This document shows, one piece after another, positions 31,886 to 40,191 of a stretch of 64,000 bases of DNA (within the stretch, counting starts at the first letter, position 1; the number at the start of each line of letters is the position of its first letter). The stretch is from the NCBI GenBank assembly GCA_030536515.1, contig JAUNPV010000005.1:1-64000 (forward strand). Reading direction: 5' to 3'. A program made the translations under genes and the position numbers. The notes under the pieces were generated by a model. That model did no database searches and was not told where the DNA came from. It saw nothing but the letters and a program-made list of their open reading frames with translations. This stretch comes from Eubacteriales bacterium (lineage in GTDB: Bacteria > Bacillota > Clostridia > Oscillospirales > Oscillospiraceae).

Positions 31886-33094
31886 ATGCTGGTGCACTGG
31901 ATATGGCTGTCCACCCGGCCCGGGCTCAGTGACCGGGGGAAGACTGTCCTTTTGCAGCATTTTCGAGACCCTGAGGACATTTACTTTGCCGACAGCGGGG
32001 CCTTTTCCCACATCGGGGAGCTGAGTCCGGAGGCCGTGGAGGCCCTCCAGGACAAGGACCTGGGTTCGGCCCAGGAAATTCTGGCCGTCTGCCGCCGGGA
32101 AAGGCTGCAAATTCTCACCTATCGGGACGCCGCCTACCCCAGGCGGCTGCAAAACATTCCCGACCCGCCCATCGTGCTGTACTACAAGGGCCAGCTGCCG
32201 CAGCTGGATGCCACGGCGGCCATTGCCGTGGTGGGCACCCGGAAGGCCTCCCTCTACGGCCTCACCACCGCCAAGCGCATGGGCTATCAGCTGGGCCGCT
32301 GCGGCGGCATCGTGGTGTCCGGCATGGCCCAGGGCATCGATGCTATGGCCATGGCCGGAGCCCTGACTGCCGGGCAGCCGGTGGTGGGGGTCCTGGGCTG
32401 CGGGGCGGACATTCTCTACCCGCCCTCCAACAAGGCCCTGTTTCGGGACACCGAGGAATTCGGCTGCATTTTAAGCGAATTTCCCCCGGGGACGGCCCCG
32501 GCCCGGTGGACCTTTCCCAAGCGGAACCGCATCATCAGCGGCCTGAGCAGCGGGGTGCTGGTGGTGGAGGCACCGGAGAAAAGCGGGGCCCTCATCACCG
32601 CCAGGCTGGCCGCCGAGCAGGGCCGGGACGTGTTTGTGGTGCCGGGAAATATCGATATGCCCAGCTTTGTGGGCAGCAACGCCCTGCTCCGGGACGGGGC
32701 CGCCGTGGCCTCCTCCGGGTGGGACATTCTCAGCGAATACCAGAGCCTTTATCCGGAGAAGCTCCACCGGGAAAACGAGCCTGTCCACCAGCGGGCCTAC
32801 CCCGATGAGGTGCCAAAGGTGGCTGAACCGGAGAAAAAGAAGCATCTTAAGAAAGAATTAGGAACTGACCCCATTGACAAGGGGCCTTCGGAGCCTTATA
32901 GTGACGTAGATGAGACCAAGCTGACCGCCGACGAGCGGGCGGTCGTGGCCGTCCTGCGGGGCGGAGAGCGTCTGGTGGATGAAGTCATCGCCGAAACCGG
33001 CCTGACCACCGGGAAGCTGCTGGCCGTTATGACCATGCTGGAGCTGAAGGGCGTCATCCGGCGCTTGCCGGGCAAGCGCATGATATTAAAGTAG
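31886..33094 (+). CDS. dprA: DNA-processing protein DprA
   Basis: A 402-aa protein that loads RecA on incoming single-stranded DNA in natural transformation. A SAM/HhH-like N-terminal part precedes the DprA Rossmann domain (about 110-300), with AVVGTRKAS, GGIVVSGMAQGIDAMA, FPKRNRIISGLSSGVLVVEA and KSGALITARLAAEQGRDVFVVPG. A C-terminal winged helix ends the protein (about 340-402). ATG at 31886 is chosen over an upstream TTG because AGGTGA precedes it. It is 15 bp before topA, a common order in Bacillota. Confidence 0.93.
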   Translation: MLVHWIWLSTRPGLSDRGKTVLLQHFRDPEDIYFADSGAFSHIGELSPEAVEALQDKDLGSAQEILAVCRRERLQILTYRDAAYPRRLQNIPDPPIVLYYKGQLPQLDATAAIAVVGTRKASLYGLTTAKRMGYQLGRCGGIVVSGMAQGIDAMAMAGALTAGQPVVGVLGCGADILYPPSNKALFRDTEEFGCILSEFPPGTAPARWTFPKRNRIISGLSSGVLVVEAPEKSGALITARLAAEQGRDVFVVPGNIDMPSFVGSNALLRDGAAVASSGWDILSEYQSLYPEKLHRENEPVHQRAYPDEVPKVAEPEKKKHLKKELGTDPIDKGPSEPYSDVDETKLTADERAVVAVLRGGERLVDEVIAETGLTTGKLLAVMTMLELKGVIRRLPGKRMILK

Positions 33095-33109
33095 GAACGG
33101 AGAACATTC

Positions 33110-35263
33110 ATGGGAGAATCTCATAATCTTGTGATCGTGGAGTCACCCTCCAAAGCGAAAACCATCGGCCGGTATCTCGGCCCCAATTATACAGTCAAGG
33201 CCAGCATGGGCCACCTGCGGGACCTGCCCAAGAGCAAAATGGGCGTGGACCTGGAGCACGATTTTACCCCCCAGTATATCCCCGTCCGGGGCAAGGAGTC
33301 CCTTATCAAGGAGCTGAAGGCCGAGGCCAAGAAGGCGGACACCGTCTACCTCGCAACGGACCCGGACCGGGAGGGCGAGGCCATTTCCTGGCATTTGAAG
33401 GAGCTGCTGGGCCTGACGGATGAGAAGGCCCACCGGGTCACCTTCAACGAAATCACCCAGCGGGTGGTCCGGGAGTCCATCCAGCACCCCCGGGACATCG
33501 ACTACGACCTGGTGGATGCCCAGCAGGCCCGGCGGATTCTGGACCGGATTGTGGGCTATCAGCTGTCCCCGCTGCTGTGGAAGAAAATCCGCCGTGGCCT
33601 GTCCGCCGGACGGGTCCAGAGCGTGGCCACCCGGCTGGTGGTGGACAGGGAGAAGGAAATCCGGGCCTTCCAGCCCCAGGAATACTGGACTTTGGACGTA
33701 AGCCTCAATCGGGTGGGCAAGCCCGGCAGCTTCCTGGCCCATTACTACGGAAGCCCCAAAAAGCAGGATTTGGAAAACGAGGAGCAGACCCAGGCCGTCA
33801 TTGACGACATCACCGGGAAGGAATTCACCGTCACCAACGTGAAAAAAGGGGAGAAGAAGCGCTCCTCCGCCCCTCCCTTCACCACCTCCACTTTGCAGCA
33901 GGAGGCCTCCCGGAAGCTGGGCTTCACCCCGAAAAAAACCATGATGGTTGCCCAGCAGCTCTACGAGGGCGTAGAGGTGGAGGGCGTGGGCACCACGGGT
34001 CTGATTACCTATATGCGTACCGACTCCCTGCGGCTGTCCGACGAGGCCATGGCCGCCGCCGCAGATTTCATCAAAAACCGGTACGGAAAAGACTATTATT
34101 ACGGAAAATTCCACGTTTTCAAAACAAAATCCGGGGCCCAGGATGCCCACGAGGCCATCCGGCCCACCCATGTGGAGCTTGAGCCCGAGAAAGTCCGCGG
34201 CAGCCTCACGGCCGACCAGCTGAAGCTGTACAAGCTGATTTGGAGCCGGTTCCTGGCCACCCAGATGGCGAACGCCCTGTATGACACCGTGTCCATCGAC
34301 ACCGAGTGTAACCGACACGTGTTCCGCAGCTCCCACCAGAGTATGCGCTTTGCCGGCTTCATTGCCGTCTACGAGGAGGGCCGGGACGATGACGGCGAGG
34401 CCGTCGGCTCCCCGCTGCCGGACCTTGCGGTGGGAGACCGGGCAGCGGCCTCCCAAATCACCAAGGACCAGCACTTCACCCAGCCTCCCGCCCGGTACAC
34501 CGAGGCCACCCTGGTCAAGGCCATGGAGGAAAAGGGCGTTGGCCGCCCCTCCACCTACGCCGCCACGGTGTCCACCATCCAGGACCGGGAGTATGTTGTA
34601 AAGGAAGAGAAGCGCCTGGCCCCCACCGCCCTGGGCGAGATTGTCACGGGGCTGATGATGGACCATTTCAACGACATCATCGACGTGGAGTTCACCGCCA
34701 ACATGGAGTCGAGGCTGGATGCCGTGGAGGAGGGAAAGCAGCACTGGAAGGCACTGCTGGCCGAGTTCTACGGGGATTTCCACCGGGAGCTGGAGGAGGC
34801 GGAAAAGGCCCTGGAGGGGGTCCACCTGAAGGTCCCCGAGGAGCAGACTGACGAAATCTGCGAGCTGTGCGGCCGGAATATGGTGATTAAAATGGGCCGC
34901 TTCGGCAAATTCCTGGCCTGCCCAGGCTTCCCCGAGTGCCGCAACGCCAAGCCTCTGGTGGAGCGGATGCCCGGCCGGTGCCCCAAGTGCGGCAGCGGAA
35001 TGCTCAAGCGGAAGTCCGCCAAGGGCTATGTCTACTACGCCTGCGAGCGGGGGGCCGAGTGCGGCTTTATGACCTGGGACGTGCCCACCGCCGACGACTG
35101 CCCGGAGTGCGGCCAGACCATGTTCAAAAAGTCCGGCAAGGGCCGGATGAAGCCCTTCTGCGTCAACGAAAAATGCTCCAAGTTCCTGCCCGAGGACCAG
35201 CGGGGCTACTATAAAAAGAAGACCGCAGCATCCGGCGATGACGGCTACAAGCCAGCCGCATAA
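33110..35263 (+). CDS. topA: DNA topoisomerase I (stops before a lysine-rich tail)
   Basis: A 717-aa type IA topoisomerase that relaxes negative supercoils. It has a Toprim domain (VIVESPSKAKTIGRYLG; DPDREGEAISWHL), the catalytic region with active tyrosine in GLITYMRTDSLRLS (about residue 302), and three C-terminal zinc fingers (CELCGRNM...CPGFPEC, CPKCGSGM, CPECGQTM...CVNEKC). It ends at TAA (35261-35263) directly ahead of a run of in-frame KKTAA codons. The enzyme core is complete, so activity is expected; the tail is a separate entry. Confidence 0.95.
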   Translation: MGESHNLVIVESPSKAKTIGRYLGPNYTVKASMGHLRDLPKSKMGVDLEHDFTPQYIPVRGKESLIKELKAEAKKADTVYLATDPDREGEAISWHLKELLGLTDEKAHRVTFNEITQRVVRESIQHPRDIDYDLVDAQQARRILDRIVGYQLSPLLWKKIRRGLSAGRVQSVATRLVVDREKEIRAFQPQEYWTLDVSLNRVGKPGSFLAHYYGSPKKQDLENEEQTQAVIDDITGKEFTVTNVKKGEKKRSSAPPFTTSTLQQEASRKLGFTPKKTMMVAQQLYEGVEVEGVGTTGLITYMRTDSLRLSDEAMAAAADFIKNRYGKDYYYGKFHVFKTKSGAQDAHEAIRPTHVELEPEKVRGSLTADQLKLYKLIWSRFLATQMANALYDTVSIDTECNRHVFRSSHQSMRFAGFIAVYEEGRDDDGEAVGSPLPDLAVGDRAAASQITKDQHFTQPPARYTEATLVKAMEEKGVGRPSTYAATVSTIQDREYVVKEEKRLAPTALGEIVTGLMMDHFNDIIDVEFTANMESRLDAVEEGKQHWKALLAEFYGDFHRELEEAEKALEGVHLKVPEEQTDEICELCGRNMVIKMGRFGKFLACPGFPECRNAKPLVERMPGRCPKCGSGMLKRKSAKGYVYYACERGAECGFMTWDVPTADDCPECGQTMFKKSGKGRMKPFCVNEKCSKFLPEDQRGYYKKKTAASGDDGYKPAA

Positions 35264-35401
35264 AAGACGGCAGCCAAAAAGACGGCAGCCAAAAAGACGG
35301 CGGCCAAGAAAACCGCCGCCAAAAAGACCACGGTCAAAAAGACCGCCTCGAAGAAAACAGCGGCCAGAAGGACCGCCGTGAAAAAGGCAAAGGAAAGCTG
35401 A
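35264..35401 (+). pseudogene. Severed in-frame lysine-rich C-terminal tail of topA
   Basis: After the topA TAA the same frame stays open for 45 codons to TGA (35399-35401) and reads KTAA-KKTAA-KKTAA-KKTAA-KKTTV-KKTAS-KKTAA-RRTAV-KKAKES. The TAA occupies exactly the first Lys codon of the first KKTAA unit, so one A-to-T change from AAA explains it. Such basic tails occur on TopA of many GC-rich bacteria and are thought to bind DNA. Loss, readthrough or a sequence error are all possible. The trmFO ribosome site (AAGGAAAG) lies in the end of the tail. Confidence 0.8.
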
Positions 35402-35403
35402 AC

Positions 35404-36708
35404 ATGAATGTGAAAGTAATTGGCGCAGGGCTGGCAGGCAGCGAGGCCGCCTGGCAGCTGGCAAGCCGGGGCATCGACGTGACCCTTTACGAGATGAAGC
35501 CCCGGAAAATGACCCCCGCCCACCACAGCCCCTATTTTGCGGAGCTGGTTTGCTCCAACTCCCTCCGGGGAGACCGGCTGGAAAACGCCGTGGGCCTTCT
35601 GAAGGAGGAGCTGCGCCGGTGCGGCAGCCTCATCATGGCCTGCGCCGACGCCACCCGGGTGGAGGCAGGAGGGTGCCTGGCCGTGGACCGGGAGGGCTTT
35701 GCCCGGCTGGTCACGGAAAAAATTAGAAATCATCCCCGCATCACCGTGGTGGAGCAGGAGCTGACCGAGGTCCCCGAGGGCCCCGTTATCATCGCCACCG
35801 GCCCGCTGACCTCCGACGCTCTGTCCCAGGCCATCGGCCGCTATTTCGGCGAAACCGGATACCTCCACTTCTTTGATGCCGCCGCCCCTCTGGTCACCGC
35901 CGACTCCATCGACATGGAGAAGGCCTGGTGGCAGTCCCGCTACGACCGGGGCACCCCGGACTATATCAACTGCGCCCTGGATGCCCAGCAGTACCGGGCC
36001 TTCATGGAGGCGCTGACCACCGCCCAGGAGGCGGAGGTCCACGGCTTTGAGGACAAAAACGTCTTTGAGGGCTGTATGCCCGTGGAGGTCATGGCCCGCC
36101 GGGGCTACGATACCCTCCGCTTTGGCCCCCTGAAGCCCGTTGGCCTGACGGACCCCGCCACCGGGAAGGAGCCCTACGCCGTGGTCCAGCTCCGCCAGGA
36201 CAACGCCGCCAAAAGCGTGTTCAACCTGGTGGGCTTCCAGACCCATCTGAAATTCGGCGAGCAGAAGCGGGTATTCTCCATGATTCCCGCCCTGGCGGGC
36301 GCCGAATTCGTCCGCTACGGTGTCATGCACCAGAACACCTTCCTCCAAAGTCCCCGGCTCCTGGACCGGTACTATGCCGACCGGCGCAACCCTCTTGTCG
36401 CCTTTGCAGGCCAGATGACCGGGGTGGAGGGGTATGTGGAGTCCACCGCCTCGGGGCTGCTGGCGGCAGTGGCCATGGCCGCCAAGGTGACGGGCAAAGC
36501 CCTGCCCGACTTCCCCAAGGCCACCGCCATCGGCGCGCTGGCCCTGTACATCAGCGATGAAAATGTTGAGAATTTCCAGCCTATGAACGTGAATTTCAGT
36601 ATCATCCAGGGCCTGGATGTTCGCATCCGTAAGAAAGCAGAGAAAAACCTGGCCATTGCCAACCGTGCCCTCGGCATCATTGACGAGCTGGTGGCAACAG
36701 GCATTTGA
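35404..36708 (+). CDS. trmFO: tRNA (uracil-54-C5)-methyltransferase, folate-dependent (TrmFO)
   Basis: A 434-aa flavoprotein that methylates U54 of tRNA with methylene-tetrahydrofolate and FADH2. The FAD dinucleotide site is at the very N-terminus (VIGAGLAGSEAAWQLASRG). It is followed by the TrmFO-specific HHSPYFAELVCSNSLRGD with its conserved cysteine, and by FAGQMTGVEGYVESTASGLLA. Full length. It follows topA, as in many Bacillota. Confidence 0.95.
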   Translation: MNVKVIGAGLAGSEAAWQLASRGIDVTLYEMKPRKMTPAHHSPYFAELVCSNSLRGDRLENAVGLLKEELRRCGSLIMACADATRVEAGGCLAVDREGFARLVTEKIRNHPRITVVEQELTEVPEGPVIIATGPLTSDALSQAIGRYFGETGYLHFFDAAAPLVTADSIDMEKAWWQSRYDRGTPDYINCALDAQQYRAFMEALTTAQEAEVHGFEDKNVFEGCMPVEVMARRGYDTLRFGPLKPVGLTDPATGKEPYAVVQLRQDNAAKSVFNLVGFQTHLKFGEQKRVFSMIPALAGAEFVRYGVMHQNTFLQSPRLLDRYYADRRNPLVAFAGQMTGVEGYVESTASGLLAAVAMAAKVTGKALPDFPKATAIGALALYISDENVENFQPMNVNFSIIQGLDVRIRKKAEKNLAIANRALGIIDELVATGI

Positions 36709-36725
36709 AAGAAAGAGGTGGCAAA

Positions 36726-37754
36726 ATGAAGATCATTCTGGACGCAATGGGCGGCGACCTGGCTCCGGCTGCCCCTGTGCTGGGCGCTCTGGAGGCGGCC
36801 AAGACCTGGGGCGTGGAGATTATGCTGGTGGGCCGGGGAGAGGCCATTTTGAAGGTTTTGAAGGAAAACGGCCTGAGCGACCTGCCTGAGGGCATTGAAA
36901 TCTGCCACGCCGATGACGTGGTGGATATGCACGACGACCCCGCTTCCGTCATTCACAAGCGGAAGAACTCCTCCATGGTGGTGGGGCTGAAAATGCTGGC
37001 CGACGGCAAGGGCGACGCCTTTGTGTCCGCCGGGTCCACCGGGGCCCTGCTCACCGGGGCGACCCTGCTGGTCAAGCGGGTGAAGGGCATCCGCCGGGCG
37101 GCCATGGCCCCCGCCATGCCCACCAAGGCCGGCACCAAGGTCATCATCGCCGACTGCGGCGCCAATGCCGAGTGCACCCCGGAGTTTCTGCTGCAATTCG
37201 GCCTGGTGGCCAGCGCCTATGCCAAGAATATTCTGGGAGTGCCCCAGCCCCGGGTGGGCCTGCTGAACATCGGCACCGAGGACAGCAAGGGCACCGACCT
37301 CCAGCGGCAGGCCTACGCCCTGCTGCAAAATGCCGATGCCAAGGGCCTGCTCCACTTCACCGGCAACGTAGAGGCCCGGTCCGTGCCCCTGGGCGAGGTG
37401 GACGTGGTGGTCTGCGACGGCTTCTCCGGCAACGTGCTGTTAAAGTCCATCGAGGGCACCGCCATGTTCATGGGCTCCGTGATGAAGCGGATGTTCAAGC
37501 GGAACCTCTTCTCCAAGCTGGGGTATCTTCTGTGCCGCAGCGGCGTTCAGGACATGATGAAGCTGCTGGACTACCGGGAAATCGGCGGCACCCAGTTTTT
37601 GGGCATCAAAAAGCCGGTTATCAAGGCCCACGGGGCCTCCGATGCCCTGGCCTTCCGCAATGCGGTACGCCAGGCCATGATTGCCGCCGAGGGGAATTTC
37701 ACCGCCCAGCTGGAGGCGGACCTGGCGGTTATGAAGGAGCAGAGCCATGATTAA
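36726..37754 (+). CDS. plsX: Phosphate acyltransferase PlsX
   Basis: A 342-aa enzyme that makes acyl-phosphate from acyl-ACP for membrane phospholipid synthesis. It begins IILDAMGGDLAP and has SAGSTGALLTGATLLVKRVKGIRRAAMAP, VGLLNIGTEDSKG and VVCDGFSGNVLLKSIEGTA, all characteristic. ATG at 36726 follows AGAGGTGG by about 5 nt. It overlaps rnc by 8 bp. In many relatives an acpP gene lies between plsX and rnc; it is absent here. Confidence 0.95.
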   Translation: MKIILDAMGGDLAPAAPVLGALEAAKTWGVEIMLVGRGEAILKVLKENGLSDLPEGIEICHADDVVDMHDDPASVIHKRKNSSMVVGLKMLADGKGDAFVSAGSTGALLTGATLLVKRVKGIRRAAMAPAMPTKAGTKVIIADCGANAECTPEFLLQFGLVASAYAKNILGVPQPRVGLLNIGTEDSKGTDLQRQAYALLQNADAKGLLHFTGNVEARSVPLGEVDVVVCDGFSGNVLLKSIEGTAMFMGSVMKRMFKRNLFSKLGYLLCRSGVQDMMKLLDYREIGGTQFLGIKKPVIKAHGASDALAFRNAVRQAMIAAEGNFTAQLEADLAVMKEQSHD

Positions 37755-38433
37755 GGAACTGGAAAAGGCCATTGGCTACCACTTTCACGACATCTCCCTG
37801 CTGCAAAACGCCCTGACCCACTCCTCCTACGCCAACGAACGCTGGCACAACAGCCTGCTCAGCAACGAGCGGCTGGAATTTCTGGGGGACAGCGTGCTGG
37901 GAATGCTGGTGGCGGAGTATCTGTTCCGCAGCTTCCCCAACCGGCCCGAGGGGGAGCTGACCCGGATGCGGGCGGACATGGTCTGCGAGACCACCCTGGC
38001 CGCCGCCGCCAACCAGATTGGCCTGGGGACCCATCTGCTGCTGGGCCACGGCGAGGAGCAGGGCGGCGGCCGCAGCCGCAACTCCATTCTGGCCGATGCT
38101 ATGGAGTCCGTCATTGCCGCCAGCTTCCTGGACGGGGGCATCGAGGCGGCCCTGGGCATCGTCAGCCGGTTCATTCTGGTGACGGTCCCGGTGACCAAGC
38201 TCCACAATGTCGATTACAAGACCCAGCTCCAGGAGCTGGTCCAGCAAAAGAAAAACCAGACCCTGACCTACACCCTCACCGGCCAGTCCGGCCCGGACCA
38301 CGACAAGCAGTTTGATGTGGAGGTGTCCCTCAACGGCAGGACTGTAGGCGCAGGCTCCGGCAGCAGCAAAAAGCGGGCCGAGCAGGAGGCCGCCCGGGCC
38401 GCCATCGAGGCATTGTTTCCCGGCACCCTATAA
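37747..38433 (+). CDS. rnc: Ribonuclease III
   Basis: A 228-aa double-strand-specific endoribonuclease that processes rRNA and regulatory RNAs. The signature NERLEFLGDSVLGMLVAEYLF (about 36-56) carries catalytic acids; a second acidic cluster is in LADAMESVIAASFLDGG. The C-terminal double-stranded-RNA-binding domain (about 157-225) ends SSKKRAEQEAARAAIEAL. Last gene of the topA-trmFO-plsX-rnc run. Confidence 0.96.
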   Translation: MIKELEKAIGYHFHDISLLQNALTHSSYANERWHNSLLSNERLEFLGDSVLGMLVAEYLFRSFPNRPEGELTRMRADMVCETTLAAAANQIGLGTHLLLGHGEEQGGGRSRNSILADAMESVIAASFLDGGIEAALGIVSRFILVTVPVTKLHNVDYKTQLQELVQQKKNQTLTYTLTGQSGPDHDKQFDVEVSLNGRTVGAGSGSSKKRAEQEAARAAIEALFPGTL

Positions 38434-38441
38434 AAAATACA

Positions 38442-38607
38442 GTAGGGGAGGGTCACTGACCCTCCCGCTGACTTGGCTGCAAAAGCAGCCAAATCAGGCG
38501 ATGCGCAGCATCGCAGAAAGAACAAAACAGACACCGTGTATTGGCTTGCCTGCGGCAAGTTCATTTTGCAATGCAAAATGACGGGAGGGTCAGTGACCCT
38601 CCCCTAC
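38442..38607. repeat. Miniature element with 26-bp palindromic terminal repeats (166 bp)
   Basis: The left end 38442-38467 (GTAGGGGAGGG-TCACTGA-CCCTCCCG) is the exact inverse complement of the right end 38582-38607. Each end is also a hairpin by itself. The interior has more hairpins (TTGGCTGC/GCAGCCAA, CTTGCCTGCGGCAAG, CATTTTGCAATGCAAAATG). No coding frame. It lies directly after rnc. Confidence 0.85.
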
Positions 38608-38631
38608 AGAAGAATACCGTGTTTTACAAAA

Positions 38632-38667
38632 GCCGATGGGCTATTTGCCCATCGGCGGCCCTTTTTT
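38632..38667 (+). terminator. Terminator after rnc
   Basis: Arms GCCGATGGGC (38632-38641) and GCCCATCGGC (38647-38656) followed by GGCCCTTTTTTATT. Confidence 0.85.
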
Positions 38668-38700
38668 ATTGGTGAAATTATACAGAAATTTTGAGTTTTC

Positions 38701-38729
38701 TTGACACCGTCACAAAAATAGTATAGAAT
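38701..38729 (+). promoter_or_regulatory. Promoter of the N-acetylhexosamine kinase gene
   Basis: TTGACA (38701-38706) and TAGAAT (38724-38729), 17-nt spacer. No resemblance to the AraC-controlled promoter at 5558 is obvious. Confidence 0.8.
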
Positions 38730-38782
38730 TGCCAACGTGAGCCAAGGGCGGATGCCTTGCTCCGCCGAAAGGAGAAAAATTC

Positions 38783-39877
38783 ATGGATTTGAATGAGAAG
38801 CTGCTGGAAGTCAGCAGACTGTTCCGCATTGATTACGAATACTTAGGGTTCGAGCCCATTCAGATGGGCAACGTGAACCGTACCTATAAAGTCAACTTCC
38901 TGCTGCCCGAGGGAACGCCCAAGTCCTTCCTGGTGCAGAACGTCAATACCTACGCCTTCCGCAACCCCGTTGGCCTGATGGAGAACATCGACAAGGTCAC
39001 CGAGCACATCCGCCGGAAGAAGCCCGGCCAGCTGACCCTCCATTTCCACCACACCGCCGACCGGAAAACCTACGTTGCCGACGGCAGCAACTTCTGGCGG
39101 ATGACCAACTACGTGCCCTCCGTCACCTACGACACCGTCACCGATTTGCAGGTGGTCCGCAACGCCGGCGCCGCCTTTGGCCAGTTCCAGATGGACCTGG
39201 CGGATTTTGACATCCACGAGCTCACCGAGACCATCCCCGGCTTTCACAACACCCGCAGCCGCTACGAGGCCCTCATCCGCTCTGTGGAGGCGAACAAGTC
39301 CGGCCGGGCCAGCCAGGTCCGGGAGGAAATCGACTTCCTGCTGTCTGTCCAGGACCTGGCCTGCAAGCTCACGGACCTCCAGCGGGCCGGACAGCTGCCC
39401 CTGCGGGTGACCCACAACGACACCAAAATCAACAACGTCCTCTTTGACCCCCAGACCAACGAGGCCAAGATTGTCATTGATTTGGACACCGTCATGCCCG
39501 GCCTCATGGGCCACGACTTCGGCGACGCCATCCGCTTCGCCGCCAACAAGGTGGAGGAGGACTGCCCCGACTTTGAAAAGGCCCAGGTGGACATGGACGT
39601 GTTCCGGGCCTTTGCCGAGGGCTTCCTGGCCAAAACCGCTGCCGGTCTGACCGAGACGGAGGTGGACACCCTGGCGCTGAGCTGCTTCGTCCTGACGGCG
39701 GAGCTGGCCACCCGGTTCCTGGCGGACTACATCGACGGGGACCTGTACTTCAAGGTCCTCTCCCCGGAGCACAACCTGGTCCGCACCCGCTGCCAGATTG
39801 CCCTGGCAAAGGATATGCTGAAGAAAATGCCGGAAATGGAACAGGTGGTCCGCCACTGCGTGGCCGCTGCCAAGTAA
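38783..39877 (+). CDS. nahK: N-acetylhexosamine 1-kinase (NahK/LnpB-like)
   Basis: A 364-aa phosphotransferase of the aminoglycoside-kinase/choline-kinase fold, very like bifidobacterial NahK along its length. Shared stretches include GAAFGQFQMDLADFD, LTETIPGFHNT, the catalytic loop LRVTHNDTKINNVLFD (Asp near 213), the metal-site IDLDTVMPG and EHNLVRTRCQIAL. It phosphorylates N-acetylglucosamine or N-acetylgalactosamine at C1, the step after GH112 phosphorolysis. Unlike the Bifidobacterium lnp cluster, it stands alone with its own promoter and terminator, about 27.5 kb from the GH112 gene. Confidence 0.88.
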   Translation: MDLNEKLLEVSRLFRIDYEYLGFEPIQMGNVNRTYKVNFLLPEGTPKSFLVQNVNTYAFRNPVGLMENIDKVTEHIRRKKPGQLTLHFHHTADRKTYVADGSNFWRMTNYVPSVTYDTVTDLQVVRNAGAAFGQFQMDLADFDIHELTETIPGFHNTRSRYEALIRSVEANKSGRASQVREEIDFLLSVQDLACKLTDLQRAGQLPLRVTHNDTKINNVLFDPQTNEAKIVIDLDTVMPGLMGHDFGDAIRFAANKVEEDCPDFEKAQVDMDVFRAFAEGFLAKTAAGLTETEVDTLALSCFVLTAELATRFLADYIDGDLYFKVLSPEHNLVRTRCQIALAKDMLKKMPEMEQVVRHCVAAAK

Positions 39878-39883
39878 AAAATC

Positions 39884-39916
39884 ACCGCCTGCCAGAAATT
39901 GGCAGGCGGTTTTTTG
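39884..39916 (+). terminator. Terminator of the N-acetylhexosamine kinase gene
   Basis: Arms ACCGCCTGCCA (39884-39894) and TGGCAGGCGGT (39900-39910) followed by TTTTT. Confidence 0.9.
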
Positions 39917-40008
39917 CCGTCCCCCGGGGGAAGGCATTGTGGCTGGCCATGGACACGTTTGCATCCGTAGGGCACGGCCTCCCGGACGTGCCGGTCGGAC
40001 AGCTGCGG

Positions 40009-40053
40009 CCCCCTCGCCGGGGGGCGACGGGAGGGTCACTGACCCTCCCCTAC
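40009..40053. repeat. Half copy of the palindromic-end miniature element
   Basis: The end CGGGAGGG-TCACTGA-CCCTCCCCTAC (40028-40053) is preceded by GCGGCCCCCTCGCCGGGGG, the inverse of the sequence next to the left end at 57429. No opposite end is found, so this is a solo end plus part of the interior. The rest of the 39917-40092 gap holds GC hairpins and no gene. Confidence 0.7.
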
Positions 40054-40092
40054 AGGTTGGAAGGCTTTTGGGGGGATGCAGAAAAGTTTCCC

Positions 40093-40121
40093 TTGCTGTC
40101 TTCGACAGTTTGTGGTATAAT
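40093..40121 (+). promoter_or_regulatory. Promoter of the polysaccharide operon
   Basis: TTGCTG (40093-40098) and TATAAT (40116-40121), 17-nt spacer, 70 nt before the first gene. The next genes run to 57420 with short gaps, so this may be the main promoter of the first block. Confidence 0.7.
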
Positions 40122-40191
40122 GTATAAAATTATGCAGAGAGGGTGGAAGTGCGCCTGAAAATCTGCGAGCTTCTATTGAGGGTGTTGAACC

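Noticed and set aside
37700-37760. acpP gene expected between plsX and rnc
   Set aside because: plsX and rnc overlap by 8 bp, leaving no space for it.
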